Source: Methyloversatilis discipulorum
Lineage (GTDB): Bacteria; Pseudomonadota; Gammaproteobacteria; Burkholderiales; Rhodocyclaceae
Assembly: GCF_000527135.1 (NCBI RefSeq)
Contig: NZ_AZUP01000001.1
Location: 3,286,001 to 3,350,000 of the forward strand
Direction: 5' to 3'
Length of the DNA: 64,000 nt
The translations under genes and the position numbers were made by a program. Of the stretch, positions 18,440-26,277 are shown piece by piece. Every line of letters starts with the position of its first letter. The stretch's first letter is position 1. A model generated the notes under the pieces. It had not been told where the DNA came from. It saw only the letters and a list, made by a program, of their open reading frames with translations, and ran no database searches.

Positions 18440-19330
18440 ATGCGCATAGGCGTCGATCTCGGCGGTACCAAGACCGAGCTGATCGCCATCGACGATGACG
18501 GCGCCGTGTGCCTGCGCCGGCGCGCGCCCACACCTGCCGGCGACTACGCGGCGACGGTGGCGCTGATAGCCGGGATGGTGACGCAGGCCGAGCGCGAACT
18601 GGGCGTGCGCGCCAGCGTCGGCATCGGCACACCGGGTTCGCAGTCGCCAGTCGACGGCCGCATGCGCAACGCCAATTCGACCTGTCTCAACGGCCAGCCG
18701 CTGAAGCAGGACGTCGAAGCGGCGCTCGGTCGTGAGGTGCGGCTGGCGAACGACGCCAACTGTTTCGCGCTGTCCGAGGCGGTCGATGGCGCTGGCCGTG
18801 GTGCCGACGTCGTGTTCGGCGTCATCCTCGGTACCGGCGTCGGGGGCGGCGTCGTGGTCCACGGTCGCGTGCTGCAGGGTGCCAATGGCGTGGCCGGCGA
18901 GTGGGGGCACAACCCGCTGCCGCCGGGCGACGACACCGGTGGTCTGGCGCCGGCCTGCTATTGCGGCCGCCACGGTTGCGTCGAAACCTGGTTGTCCGGT
19001 CCGGCGCTGGCGGCCGATCATCTGCGGATCAGCGGCGACACGGCAACGCCGGAGAACATCGTCGCCCGCGCGGCAGACGGCGACGCCGCCTGCGAGGCGA
19101 CGCTGCAGCGCTACGAAGCGCGGCTGGCGAGGGCGCTGGCGGGTCTCATCAATCTGCTCGATCCGGACGTGATTGTGCTGGGCGGTGGCCTGTCCTCGAT
19201 CGGGCGGCTGTACGAACAGGTGCCGCGGATGTGGGTGCCGCATGTGTTTTCCGACCGCTTCGTCACCCGTCTGCGGCCGCCGCTGCACGGCGATTCGTCG
19301 GGCGTGCGCGGTGCTGCCTGGCTGTGGTGA
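18440..19330 (+). CDS. ROK family sugar kinase (fructokinase or N-acetylglucosamine kinase type)
   Basis: A 296-residue ROK kinase with the ATP-binding start IGVDLGGTKTELIAID, the second phosphate motif GVILGTGVGGGVVV, sugar-contacting residues in GEWGHNPL, and a zinc-site cluster CYCGRHGCVETW where histidine and three cysteines match the ROK consensus. It phosphorylates a hexose in the cytoplasm. The GEWGHNPLP and CGRxGCxE combination is shared by fructokinase Mak and glucokinase/NagK-like members, so the sugar is not fixed. It is followed by the bufferin operon, which appears unrelated. Confidence 0.9.
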   Translation: MRIGVDLGGTKTELIAIDDDGAVCLRRRAPTPAGDYAATVALIAGMVTQAERELGVRASVGIGTPGSQSPVDGRMRNANSTCLNGQPLKQDVEAALGREVRLANDANCFALSEAVDGAGRGADVVFGVILGTGVGGGVVVHGRVLQGANGVAGEWGHNPLPPGDDTGGLAPACYCGRHGCVETWLSGPALAADHLRISGDTATPENIVARAADGDAACEATLQRYEARLARALAGLINLLDPDVIVLGGGLSSIGRLYEQVPRMWVPHVFSDRFVTRLRPPLHGDSSGVRGAAWLW

Positions 19331-19445
19331 GCGCACCGCGAAATATTTCACGACGGCGGCGGTAAGGTTGTCGCCGGCCGCAGGTCTACTGCCGTGCAAA
19401 GCCATTCAGGCGGCTTAAAGCCTGTCACTTCAGAGGAGTACATCA

Positions 19446-19712
19446 ATGAGCAAATCCGTCGCACTGCATGCCGCACTCGCTTCCGTCCTCGCACTGGGCG
19501 TGGTCGCCAACCCGGCTTTCGCCGCCGATGACAAGGGCAAGGAGAAGTGCTACGGCGTCGCCAAGAAGGGCGCCAACGATTGCGCGTCGGCCAACGGCAG
19601 CCACAGCTGCGCCGGACAGGCCAAGATGGACAACGACCCGAACGAATGGAAGTTCGTCGCCGCCGGCACCTGCGAGAAGATGGGCGGCAAGACGATGGCG
19701 CCGGGCAAGTAA
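19446..19712 (+). CDS. bufA1: DUF2282 bufferin-type precursor peptide (BufA1-like)
   Basis: An 88-residue exported peptide precursor. The signal peptide covers residues 1-26 (cleavage after PAFA). The mature part holds four cysteines, C35, C46, C55 and C76, spaced as in DUF2282 proteins ([30 protein letters not shown]). In the bufferin systems described for Caulobacter, an MNIO enzyme oxidises such cysteines to thiooxazole-type copper-binding groups. A good ribosome-binding site (AGAGGAG) precedes the ATG. It is the first gene of a four-gene cassette. Peptide identity is strong; the modification here is inferred. Confidence 0.92.
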   Translation: MSKSVALHAALASVLALGVVANPAFAADDKGKEKCYGVAKKGANDCASANGSHSCAGQAKMDNDPNEWKFVAAGTCEKMGGKTMAPGK

Positions 19713-19753
19713 TCGGAGCGCAGCCGGCGCGCCCGCCGCGCCGGCAGTCGATC

Positions 19754-20593
19754 ATGATCATGTCCTCCCCAACCGGCATCGGCCTGCGCCAGCCGCACTA
19801 TGCACGTGTGCTCGAAGAGCGCCCACCGCTGGGCTTCGTCGAAGTGCACAGCGAGAACTTCTTTCACGACGGCGGCGCTGCGCTGCAGGTGCTGCAGCGA
19901 GCGCGCGAGTGCTACCCGCTGAGCCTGCACGGCGTCGGTCTGGCGCTGGCGTCGGCCGACGGCGGCGGCGATGCGCACGTCGAGCGGCTGGCCGCGCTGG
20001 TGGATCGCTTCGAGCCGGCGCTGGTGTCGGAACACCTGTGCTGGGGGCGCATCGACGGCCGTCACTACAACGACCTGCTGCCCTTTCCCTACACCAGCGA
20101 GGCGCTGGCGCTGGTTGCCGTCCGCGTATCCGCGCTGCAGGACAGGCTGAAGCGGCAGGTGCTGCTCGAAAACCTGTCCGCCTACGTGCAGTTCCGTGAC
20201 AGCACGATGAGCGAAGCCGACTTCCTGGCCGAGCTGGTCTGCCTGACCGGCTGCGGTCTGCTGCTCGATCTGAACAATCTGTACGTGAATGCGCGCAACT
20301 TCGGCGGCGACCCTCTGGACGCGCTCGACCGCCTGCCGATGAACGCGGTCGGCGAAATCCATCTGGCCGGTCACGCAGTGACCGAACACGGCCTGATCGA
20401 CACCCACGGCAGCCGCGTCTGCGATGACGTATGGGCGCTGCTGCGCGACGTGCGGGCGCGCGGCGTTATCGCGCCGGCGCTGATCGAGTGGGACACCGAC
20501 CTGCCCGATCTCGACGTGCTGCTGGCCGAGGCGGCACAGGCCGACCTCATCGGTGGCCATCATGCGGAGCACCCTCGTGCCCGCGCTGCTTGA
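19754..20593 (+). CDS. bufB: MNIO/DUF692 family peptide-modifying enzyme (BufB)
   Basis: A 279-residue multinuclear non-heme iron enzyme of the DUF692 family. Metal-ligand motifs are in place: HSENFF, SLHGVGLAL, VSEHLCW, LLENLSAY, LLDLNNLYVN, GEIHLAGH, IDTHG and ALIEWDTDLP. Known members oxidise cysteines in small precursor peptides, here most likely the DUF2282 peptide encoded 41 bases upstream. ATG 19754 or 19760 starts the conserved domain; the longer frame re-reads the peptide gene out of frame. It overlaps the next gene, its usual partner. Confidence 0.94.
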   Translation: MIMSSPTGIGLRQPHYARVLEERPPLGFVEVHSENFFHDGGAALQVLQRARECYPLSLHGVGLALASADGGGDAHVERLAALVDRFEPALVSEHLCWGRIDGRHYNDLLPFPYTSEALALVAVRVSALQDRLKRQVLLENLSAYVQFRDSTMSEADFLAELVCLTGCGLLLDLNNLYVNARNFGGDPLDALDRLPMNAVGEIHLAGHAVTEHGLIDTHGSRVCDDVWALLRDVRARGVIAPALIEWDTDLPDLDVLLAEAAQADLIGGHHAEHPRARAA

Positions 20594-21362
20594 AGTCCAG
20601 CGCCGCTTCGGCGCCGCGCTGTCTTCGGTCGATGGCGAGCACGATGCGCTGCCGCTGCTGGCGGGCAACGACGTTCGCAATCTCGCGCTGCTGTCAATCT
20701 ACCGCGCCACCTCGATCGCCAACGTCACGGCGGCGCTGCGGCTGGCCTATCCGGTCTGCCGACTGATCACCGGCGACGACTATTTCGACGCGCTGGCGCG
20801 CCGCTATCGCGACGATCAGCCGTCGCGTGACGGCGATCTGAACCGTTACGGCGAGCGCTTCGCTGACTTTCTCGATGATTTCGAACCGGTGCGCGAACTG
20901 CCTTATCTGCCCGACGTCGCCCGCCTCGAATGGCTGGTGCACCAGGCGACGATGGCCGCCGATGTGCGGCCGGCCGGCGGCGAACTGTTCGCCGGACTGG
21001 CGACTGAGGCACTGGCCGACCTGCGCCTGCACATGACGCCGGGTTTCGCGCTGCAGGCCAGCCGCTGGCCGGTGGCCGACATCTGGCTGCAGCACCAGGC
21101 GGACGCCGGCGACACCTTCGACATCGATCTCGGCCGGCCGCAGTGCGCTGCCGTCTGGCGCGACGGCTACCGCGTGCGCGTCTGTGCACTGGACCCGGCC
21201 ACGCATGCGCTCTGGCAGGCCGTGCTCGATGACATGCCCTTCGGCGAAGCCTGGGCTGCTGCCAGCGCAAGCGACTTTCGATTCAACCTCGCCGCCGCCG
21301 TGTCGCAGGCCATCGCCTGTGGCTGGCTGCGCGCACCCGACGCTCAGGGAGAGCCCACATGA
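20562..21362 (+). CDS. bufC: DUF2063 partner protein of MNIO enzyme (BufC)
   Basis: A 266-residue protein with the N-terminal DUF2063 helical domain (LLEVQRRFGAAL, LSIYRATSIANVTAALRLAYPVCRLITGDDYF) and a C-terminal region that in known systems acts as the peptide-recognition partner of the MNIO enzyme. The start is given as ATG 20562, preceded by GGTGG; GTG 20553 is an alternative. It overlaps bufB by 32 bases and its stop overlaps the DoxX start by four bases (ATGA), so the cassette is translationally coupled. Confidence 0.92.
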   Translation: MRSTLVPALLEVQRRFGAALSSVDGEHDALPLLAGNDVRNLALLSIYRATSIANVTAALRLAYPVCRLITGDDYFDALARRYRDDQPSRDGDLNRYGERFADFLDDFEPVRELPYLPDVARLEWLVHQATMAADVRPAGGELFAGLATEALADLRLHMTPGFALQASRWPVADIWLQHQADAGDTFDIDLGRPQCAAVWRDGYRVRVCALDPATHALWQAVLDDMPFGEAWAAASASDFRFNLAAAVSQAIACGWLRAPDAQGEPT

Positions 21363-21823
21363 ATGCCGTCATCCGCCTCTACGACTTTGCCGCGCCGTTC
21401 GCACGTCTGGCCGATTTCGGGCGCCCACTGCTGCTGCTCGCGTTGCGGCTCTACATTGCGTCGATCTTCTTCAAGGCAGGTCTGACCAAGATCGAGGACT
21501 GGGACACCACGCTCTTCCTGTTCACCGAGGAGTATTCGGTGCCGTTGCTGCCGCCGGCGCTGGCCGCTTTCCTCGGTACGGCCGGCGAACTGCTGCTGCC
21601 GCCGCTGCTCGCCATCGGACTGGCCGGACGCTTCGCCGCGCTCGGCCTCACCGTGGTGAACGCGATGGCGCTGCTGGCATACCCTGCGCTGTGGGCCTTC
21701 GACTGCCCGGCCGCGGTGCAATCGCACCTGTGGTGGGGTGCCGGCCTGCTGGCGGTGCTCGCCTTCGGACCGGGCATGCTGTCGGTTGATCACTGGATCG
21801 GCCGTCGGCGCGACGCGCGGTGA
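21359..21823 (+). CDS. bufD: DoxX-like membrane protein of the bufferin cassette (BufD)
   Basis: A 154-residue DoxX family protein with four predicted helices, near residues 22-42, 62-85, 88-112 and 121-140. The DoxX pattern LLLLALRLYIASIFFKAGLTKIEDW is present. It is the last gene of the cassette, coupled to bufC by an ATGA overlap. DoxX proteins accompany many DUF2282/MNIO operons; an electron-transfer or membrane redox role is only suggested. Confidence 0.92.
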   Translation: MNAVIRLYDFAAPFARLADFGRPLLLLALRLYIASIFFKAGLTKIEDWDTTLFLFTEEYSVPLLPPALAAFLGTAGELLLPPLLAIGLAGRFAALGLTVVNAMALLAYPALWAFDCPAAVQSHLWWGAGLLAVLAFGPGMLSVDHWIGRRRDAR

Positions 21824-21911
21824 AACATCCGGCAACATTGCGTTCATCGTTTGCGGGAACATGACCGGCACCATGCCTGCCCCATTCATATTCCATCCAG
21901 GGCAAGGCATC

Positions 21912-22406
21912 GTGCAATCGAAAAAAAATACGCGGTACGCGCTGCTCGCCAGCGCCTGTCTGATCGTTGCCGCACCGGCTTTCGCCGACGAGGGCAACCA
22001 TGTGCTGAGCCTGCAGCTCGGTCCCTACGTTCACCACTGGGACCACGATCCGGACCACAAGAACACGCCCGGCCTGATCGGCCTCGAATACATGGCGCCG
22101 TCGCAGTGGCTGGCCGGCGCCTCCTTCCTGCGCAACTCCTTCGACCAGCCGACCGAGTACTACTACGCCGGCAAGCGCTGGGATCTGGATTCGATCAGCT
22201 CCAATCTCTATGTGAAGGTGACCGCCGGTGCACTGCTCGGCTACACCGGCCGTTACGAGGACAAGATTCCGTTCAACCACAATGGCGTTGCCTTCGCCGT
22301 CATTCCGGCGCTCGGCTATCAGGTCGACCGTTTCAATGCACAGGTGGCGCTGCTCGGCACCGCCGGCGTCATGTTCACCTTCGGCATTGATCTGGCGAAG
22401 TGGTGA
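21912..22406 (+). CDS. Small outer-membrane beta-barrel-like exported protein
   Basis: About 164 residues. The GTG at 21912 is preferred because it follows AGGGCAAGG and puts a signal peptide at the very start (YALLASACLIVAAPAFA). An ATG at 21861 would add 17 residues that do not look coded. The mature part alternates aromatic and polar residues (SLQLGPYVHHWDHDPDH, GLIGLEYMAPSQWLAGASFL, YVKVTAGALLGYTGRY) and ends in a terminal tryptophan. This suggests an eight-stranded outer-membrane barrel comparable to proteins labelled PagL/PagP-like or sn-glycerol-3-phosphate transporter. Function unknown. It follows the bufferin cassette by 88 bases and could be read through from it. Confidence 0.75.
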   Translation: MQSKKNTRYALLASACLIVAAPAFADEGNHVLSLQLGPYVHHWDHDPDHKNTPGLIGLEYMAPSQWLAGASFLRNSFDQPTEYYYAGKRWDLDSISSNLYVKVTAGALLGYTGRYEDKIPFNHNGVAFAVIPALGYQVDRFNAQVALLGTAGVMFTFGIDLAKW

Positions 22407-22445
22407 ACGTAGGCTGACGCTCCAGCTATCCGTCGAGGTCCATCC

Positions 22446-22823
22446 ATGTCCATCAGTCTGCTCGGCGCCGTCAAGGCGGTCCCCTGGGGCGACGTCATTG
22501 CCGCCGCACCGTCTGTCGTACAGGGCGCCAACGCGCTGTGGGAGCGTGTCGCGAAGAAGCGGAAGAAGGGTGAGGAGCCATCCGTCGTCGCGCCGCCCGG
22601 CGCCAGCGACGACGTGCGCATCGCTGCGCTGGAACAGGCGGTGACGGAGTTGCAGAAGGAGGCGCTCGCCTCGTCCCAGCTCATCCGCACGCTGGCCGAA
22701 CAGAACGCGCAACTGGTGGGCGAGATCGGTGCGCTCAGGTTGCGCGTCAGCGTCATCACCATCGCCGGGACAGGGCTGCTGGTGTTCGTCGTCATCGCGC
22801 TGGCGACCATGCTGTCGCGTTGA
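22446..22823 (+). CDS. Hypothetical tail-anchored coiled-coil protein
   Basis: A 125-residue protein I do not recognise. It has a short N-terminal amphipathic region, a lysine-rich patch (AKKRKKGEE), a predicted coiled coil (about 53-95) and one C-terminal transmembrane helix (about 100-121) ending in SR. This layout is that of a tail-anchored inner-membrane protein facing the cytoplasm. It lies 39 bases after the barrel-like gene in the same orientation, so the two may be co-transcribed. Confidence 0.65.
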   Translation: MSISLLGAVKAVPWGDVIAAAPSVVQGANALWERVAKKRKKGEEPSVVAPPGASDDVRIAALEQAVTELQKEALASSQLIRTLAEQNAQLVGEIGALRLRVSVITIAGTGLLVFVVIALATMLSR

Positions 22824-22891
22824 GAACCGCTACGCCGCGGTCGATGCTGAAGCGCTGACTGCTGCGGAAGGGGATGGAAGAGGTGGTAAGC

Positions 22892-22913
22892 GGGACCGCC
22901 CGCAGGCGGTCCC
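22892..22913. terminator. Hairpin between convergent genes
   Basis: Perfect 9-bp stem (arms 22892-22900 and 22905-22913) with a CGCA loop, between the ends of the tail-anchored protein gene and the four-helix protein gene. It lacks a T-run, so it may be a weak bidirectional terminator or an mRNA-stabilising end. Confidence 0.5.
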
Positions 22914-22934
22914 CGTTGCGGGGGACGCGGCCGG

Positions 22935-23387
22935 TCAGGCCACGGCGCGGTACTGATCGCGCAGCATGCGGATCTGGTCGTGGTTGCGCTGCACACCGGC
23001 CAGCTGGCGCTGCACCACGATGCGCACGTCGGACGGCAGCGGCTGGAACAGCGCTTCGCGGTAGCGCTGCAGCGCTTTGTCCTCGCCGCGTTCGGCCTCG
23101 TTCAGCATGGCGACGTTGTCGTCGCCTGGCAATGCGCTGCGCAGCGACACCCAGCCACGATGCAGGGCGCCACTCACGGTGCCGCTGGTATCGGGTTCGC
23201 CGCCGGACGCGGCAACGATCTGCTGAAGTTCGAGTGCGGCCGCACGGCATTCCAGCGCGCGGTTGCTGAACAGCGCCTTGAGCTGTCCGGCCTGGGCGTG
23301 TTCGGCGCATTCGTTGAAGCCGTACTCGCCGTCCTTGCAGGTTTCGATCAGGGTGTTCAGGACTTCGATGACAGTGCGATTGCTCAT
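22935..23387 (-). CDS. PA2169/DUF2383 family four-helix-bundle protein
   Basis: A 150-residue all-helical, ferritin-like protein. Family marks are LNTLIETCKDGEYGFNECAEHA near the start, FSNRALECRAAALEL, and a C-terminal helix with RNHDQIRMLRDQYRA. It carries paired helices with acidic and histidine residues like small ferritin-like folds, but no metal site is demonstrated for the family. Members are often stress-induced. It lies downstream of the chemoreceptor gene in the same direction, with a hairpin between them. Confidence 0.88.
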   Translation of the reverse strand: MSNRTVIEVLNTLIETCKDGEYGFNECAEHAQAGQLKALFSNRALECRAAALELQQIVAASGGEPDTSGTVSGALHRGWVSLRSALPGDDNVAMLNEAERGEDKALQRYREALFQPLPSDVRIVVQRQLAGVQRNHDQIRMLRDQYRAVA

Positions 23388-23500
23388 GACGTCTCCTCGG
23401 TAATGAGTGCGGCGACTTGCCGCCGAGTCCTCATCCTAGGTGTGCGCTGCCATGAGGGCTGTGGGTGTCCGGCGTAGGACAGCGTAGTCCTGCGCCGACC

Positions 23501-23523
23501 CGGGCGGGATATCTTCCCGCCCG
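23501..23523 (-). terminator. Terminator-like hairpin after the chemoreceptor gene
   Basis: Perfect 9-bp GC stem (arms 23501-23509 and 23515-23523) with a 5-base loop, 10 bases beyond the chemoreceptor stop. No U-tract follows on the minus strand. Confidence 0.5.
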
Positions 23524-23532
23524 CGCCGTGGA

Positions 23533-25536
23533 TTACAGCTTGAAGCGCCCGACCAGTTCGCCCAGGTGATCGGAGGCGCGGCCGATCTGCGACAACGTGG
23601 CCGAGGTGCGCTGTATCGCCTCGTCGGTGTTCTGCACCACTTCGGACGCCTGTTCCGCCGACTGCGCCAGCGCGGTGGTGGCGGCCGACTGTTCCTGCGT
23701 CGCTTCAGCGATCTCGCGTACCCGTTCGGCGGCGCGCTGCATGCCGGTTTCGATGCCGCCGATTTCCTCGGCCACGCGGGCGGCGCGTTCGACGCCCGAT
23801 TCGACCGCCTCGCGCGTGCTGTTCATGCTCTCCACCGCGCGGTCGGTTTCGCTGTGCATGGCAGCGATCATGTCGCGGATTTCGGTGGTGGCGTTGCTGG
23901 TGCGCTCGGCCAGCTTGCGTACCTCGTCGGCCACCACGGCGAAGCCACGGCCCTGTTCGCCGGCGCGGGCGGCTTCGATCGCGGCGTTGAGCGCGAGCAG
24001 ATTTGTCTGGTCGGCGATCTCGCGGATCACCTGCACGATGCCGTTGATCTGCACCGAACGTTCGGCCAGGCCGGTCAGCGAGCCGGCCAACGTTTCCATG
24101 CTGCCGGCGATGTCGCGCATATGCGTCTGCATGCCGCGCACTGCCTCGCCGCTGCGTTGCGACGCGGTGTGCGTGTCCAGCATGACGCCATTGGCGTCAT
24201 TGGCGTGACTGGCGATATGGCCGATCGACACGGTGATTTCCTCGATCGTTGCCGCGTTGTCGCCGGTGGTGCCGGCCAGTGAGCGCGAGCTGCCGGCGAT
24301 GTGGCTGGTGGCGTCCGACACTTCGCGGATGCCGCCGACCAGCGTGTGGCTCTGGTCGCGCACTTCGATGAACATGCGCTGCAGGCTGCCGAGGAAGGCG
24401 TTGACCGAGGTGGCGACACGACCCAGCTCGTCGCGGCTACCGGTCTCCGGCAGGCGGCGCGTCAGGTCGCCTTCACCGCTGGCCAGCGCCTGCATCGCGT
24501 CGGCCAGGGTTTCCAGCGGCCGCGTCATCGCGCCGAGCAGCGCGAACAGCACGCCGGCGGTCAGCAGCACGCTGACGATGCCCATGACGATGGCGGTGTT
24601 GCGCAGTGCGTTGGCCGATGCGGTGATCACGTCTTCCGGCACTGACACCACGCTGCCCCACCAGGCGTCGCCGTCGCTCAGCGACACGCGCTGCAGGAAA
24701 TGACGCACGCCGGCGGCGTCGCGCCACTGCAGGCTGCGACCTTCGCCCAGTGCGGCCAGTGCGTCGGCCGGCAGATCGGCGGCCGGTTTGCCGATGCGGG
24801 CGGCGTCGGCGTGTGCGACGACGAGGCCGGACGGCGCATACAGCGCAACGGTACCGACGTCGAAGGGCTTGATGCGACCGAGATCCTCGGCCAGCTGGCC
24901 GAGCGCCATATCGACGCCGGCGATGCCGGCGAAGCGCCCGTTGACGGCCAGCGGCTTGACCAGCGAAGTGATCAGCATTTTCTTGCCGCCGACCACGTAT
25001 TCGTACGGTTCGGCGAGATAGGCGCGACCGGTCTTCTTCGGCTGCTGGTAGTAGTCGCCGGCGCCCGGCTTGTCGTAATCGACCAGCGGTTCGACCGACA
25101 GCTTGTCGCCGCTGCGGCTCCAGTAGGGCACGAAGCGGCCGCTGGCGTCATGACCGGGGCTGCTGGCAAAGTCGGCGTCGCGACCGTCGAAGGTGTTGGC
25201 TTCCCAGCCGGTGTAGACGCCCAGCAATGCCGGGCGGCCTTCCAGCGTGCGACGCAGCAGACGGCTGACCGCGTCGCGGTCGGGCGTGCCCTTGGCGTGC
25301 AGGCCTTCGAGCGACAGCGCCAGCGTGGACGACACCGCCATCGCTTCGTCCAGATCGGCGCCGACGTCGTGGGCGACCGAGGCCGCCACGCTTTCGGCGC
25401 GCGCCAGACCCTGTTCCAGCACCGCCTGGTGACTGCGCCAGGCGAGCACACCCAGCGTGACCGAGAAGCAGAGCAGGACGGTGATGACGGTGGATGCCAG
25501 CAGCTTGGTGCGCAGACTCAGGGCGTGCAGATTCAT
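23533..25536 (-). CDS. Methyl-accepting chemotaxis protein with dCache sensor
   Basis: A 667-residue transmembrane chemoreceptor. A first helix (about 10-32) leads to a periplasmic double-Cache sensor (about 38-285, with [15 protein letters not shown] and a [17 protein letters not shown] segment). A second helix (about 290-315), a HAMP domain, and the long cytoplasmic signalling helices follow. The conserved hairpin tip reads [41 protein letters not shown] in pieces around residues 515-555. Cache sensors of this type often bind amino acids or organic acids; the ligand is unknown here. No CheR/CheB pentapeptide is seen at the C-terminus. Confidence 0.95.
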   Translation of the reverse strand: MNLHALSLRTKLLASTVITVLLCFSVTLGVLAWRSHQAVLEQGLARAESVAASVAHDVGADLDEAMAVSSTLALSLEGLHAKGTPDRDAVSRLLRRTLEGRPALLGVYTGWEANTFDGRDADFASSPGHDASGRFVPYWSRSGDKLSVEPLVDYDKPGAGDYYQQPKKTGRAYLAEPYEYVVGGKKMLITSLVKPLAVNGRFAGIAGVDMALGQLAEDLGRIKPFDVGTVALYAPSGLVVAHADAARIGKPAADLPADALAALGEGRSLQWRDAAGVRHFLQRVSLSDGDAWWGSVVSVPEDVITASANALRNTAIVMGIVSVLLTAGVLFALLGAMTRPLETLADAMQALASGEGDLTRRLPETGSRDELGRVATSVNAFLGSLQRMFIEVRDQSHTLVGGIREVSDATSHIAGSSRSLAGTTGDNAATIEEITVSIGHIASHANDANGVMLDTHTASQRSGEAVRGMQTHMRDIAGSMETLAGSLTGLAERSVQINGIVQVIREIADQTNLLALNAAIEAARAGEQGRGFAVVADEVRKLAERTSNATTEIRDMIAAMHSETDRAVESMNSTREAVESGVERAARVAEEIGGIETGMQRAAERVREIAEATQEQSAATTALAQSAEQASEVVQNTDEAIQRTSATLSQIGRASDHLGELVGRFKL

Positions 25537-25695
25537 GATCGACCTCGTTCTGGAGTGAGAAGGGGTTGACGACGATCAAGAAAGTTTCTTTAGGGGAAAA
25601 ATTTGTGAACGCAATGCACCATTTCCAGTCGGGCTGGAAGGGCGTCGTCAGACCGGCTATCTTCTTCGCCCCGTAACGTCCGATGCTGCCCGACC

Positions 25696-26262
25696 GTGGA
25701 TATCCTGACCCCGAGACTGTTGCTGCGACCGATGAGCGCGGATTTCCTGCAGGCGTCGGCCGACGGCTGCGGGGTGCCGCACCTGTCGGCGCTGATCGGT
25801 CTGACGGTGGCCGAGGACTGGCTCGCCGAGGCCGATCTGGCGGCACTGCGCCTGGCCGACCTGCAAGCCGACCCGGACTACGCGCCGTGGTCGGTGCGCG
25901 CCATCGCCCTGCGCGACAGCGGTGAAATGATCGGTCACGCCGGCTTCCACACGCGGCCGGCGCCGGAATATCTGCTGCCCTATGCGCCGGATGGCGTCGA
26001 GACCGGCTACACCATCTATCCGCCGCACCGCCGCCGCGGTCACGGGCGCGAGGCGCTGGTCGCGCTGCTGCGCTGGACACATCTCGATCAGGGCGTGCCG
26101 CGCTTCATCGCCTCGGTGCGGCCGGACAATCTCGCCTCGTGCTCGCTGCTGGCCAGCACCGGTTTCCGCCGCATCGCCTCCTTCATCGACGAGGTCGACG
26201 GGCTGGAGTACGTGATGCGGCTTGATCCACCGGCGCTCAGGCGTCTGCTCAAGACGTCCTGA
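25696..26262 (+). CDS. GNAT family N-acetyltransferase (RimJ/RimL type)
   Basis: A 188-residue acetyltransferase starting at GTG 25696 (MDILTPRLLLRPMSADF). The opening TPRLLLRPM and the acetyl-CoA motif HRRRGHGREALVALL are typical of the RimJ/RimL branch, which acetylates protein N-termini or small amines. Substrate unknown. It stands alone between a chemoreceptor gene (divergent) and a PQQ-type dehydrogenase gene (convergent, 15 bases apart). Confidence 0.88.
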   Translation: MDILTPRLLLRPMSADFLQASADGCGVPHLSALIGLTVAEDWLAEADLAALRLADLQADPDYAPWSVRAIALRDSGEMIGHAGFHTRPAPEYLLPYAPDGVETGYTIYPPHRRRGHGREALVALLRWTHLDQGVPRFIASVRPDNLASCSLLASTGFRRIASFIDEVDGLEYVMRLDPPALRRLLKTS

Positions 26263-26277
26263 GCCTGCGCGGCGCGG

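Noticed and set aside
18053..19405. A 450-codon minus-strand gene extending DUF1840 through the ROK kinase
   Set aside because: Only the last 108 residues match DUF1840; the upstream part is antisense to the kinase gene.
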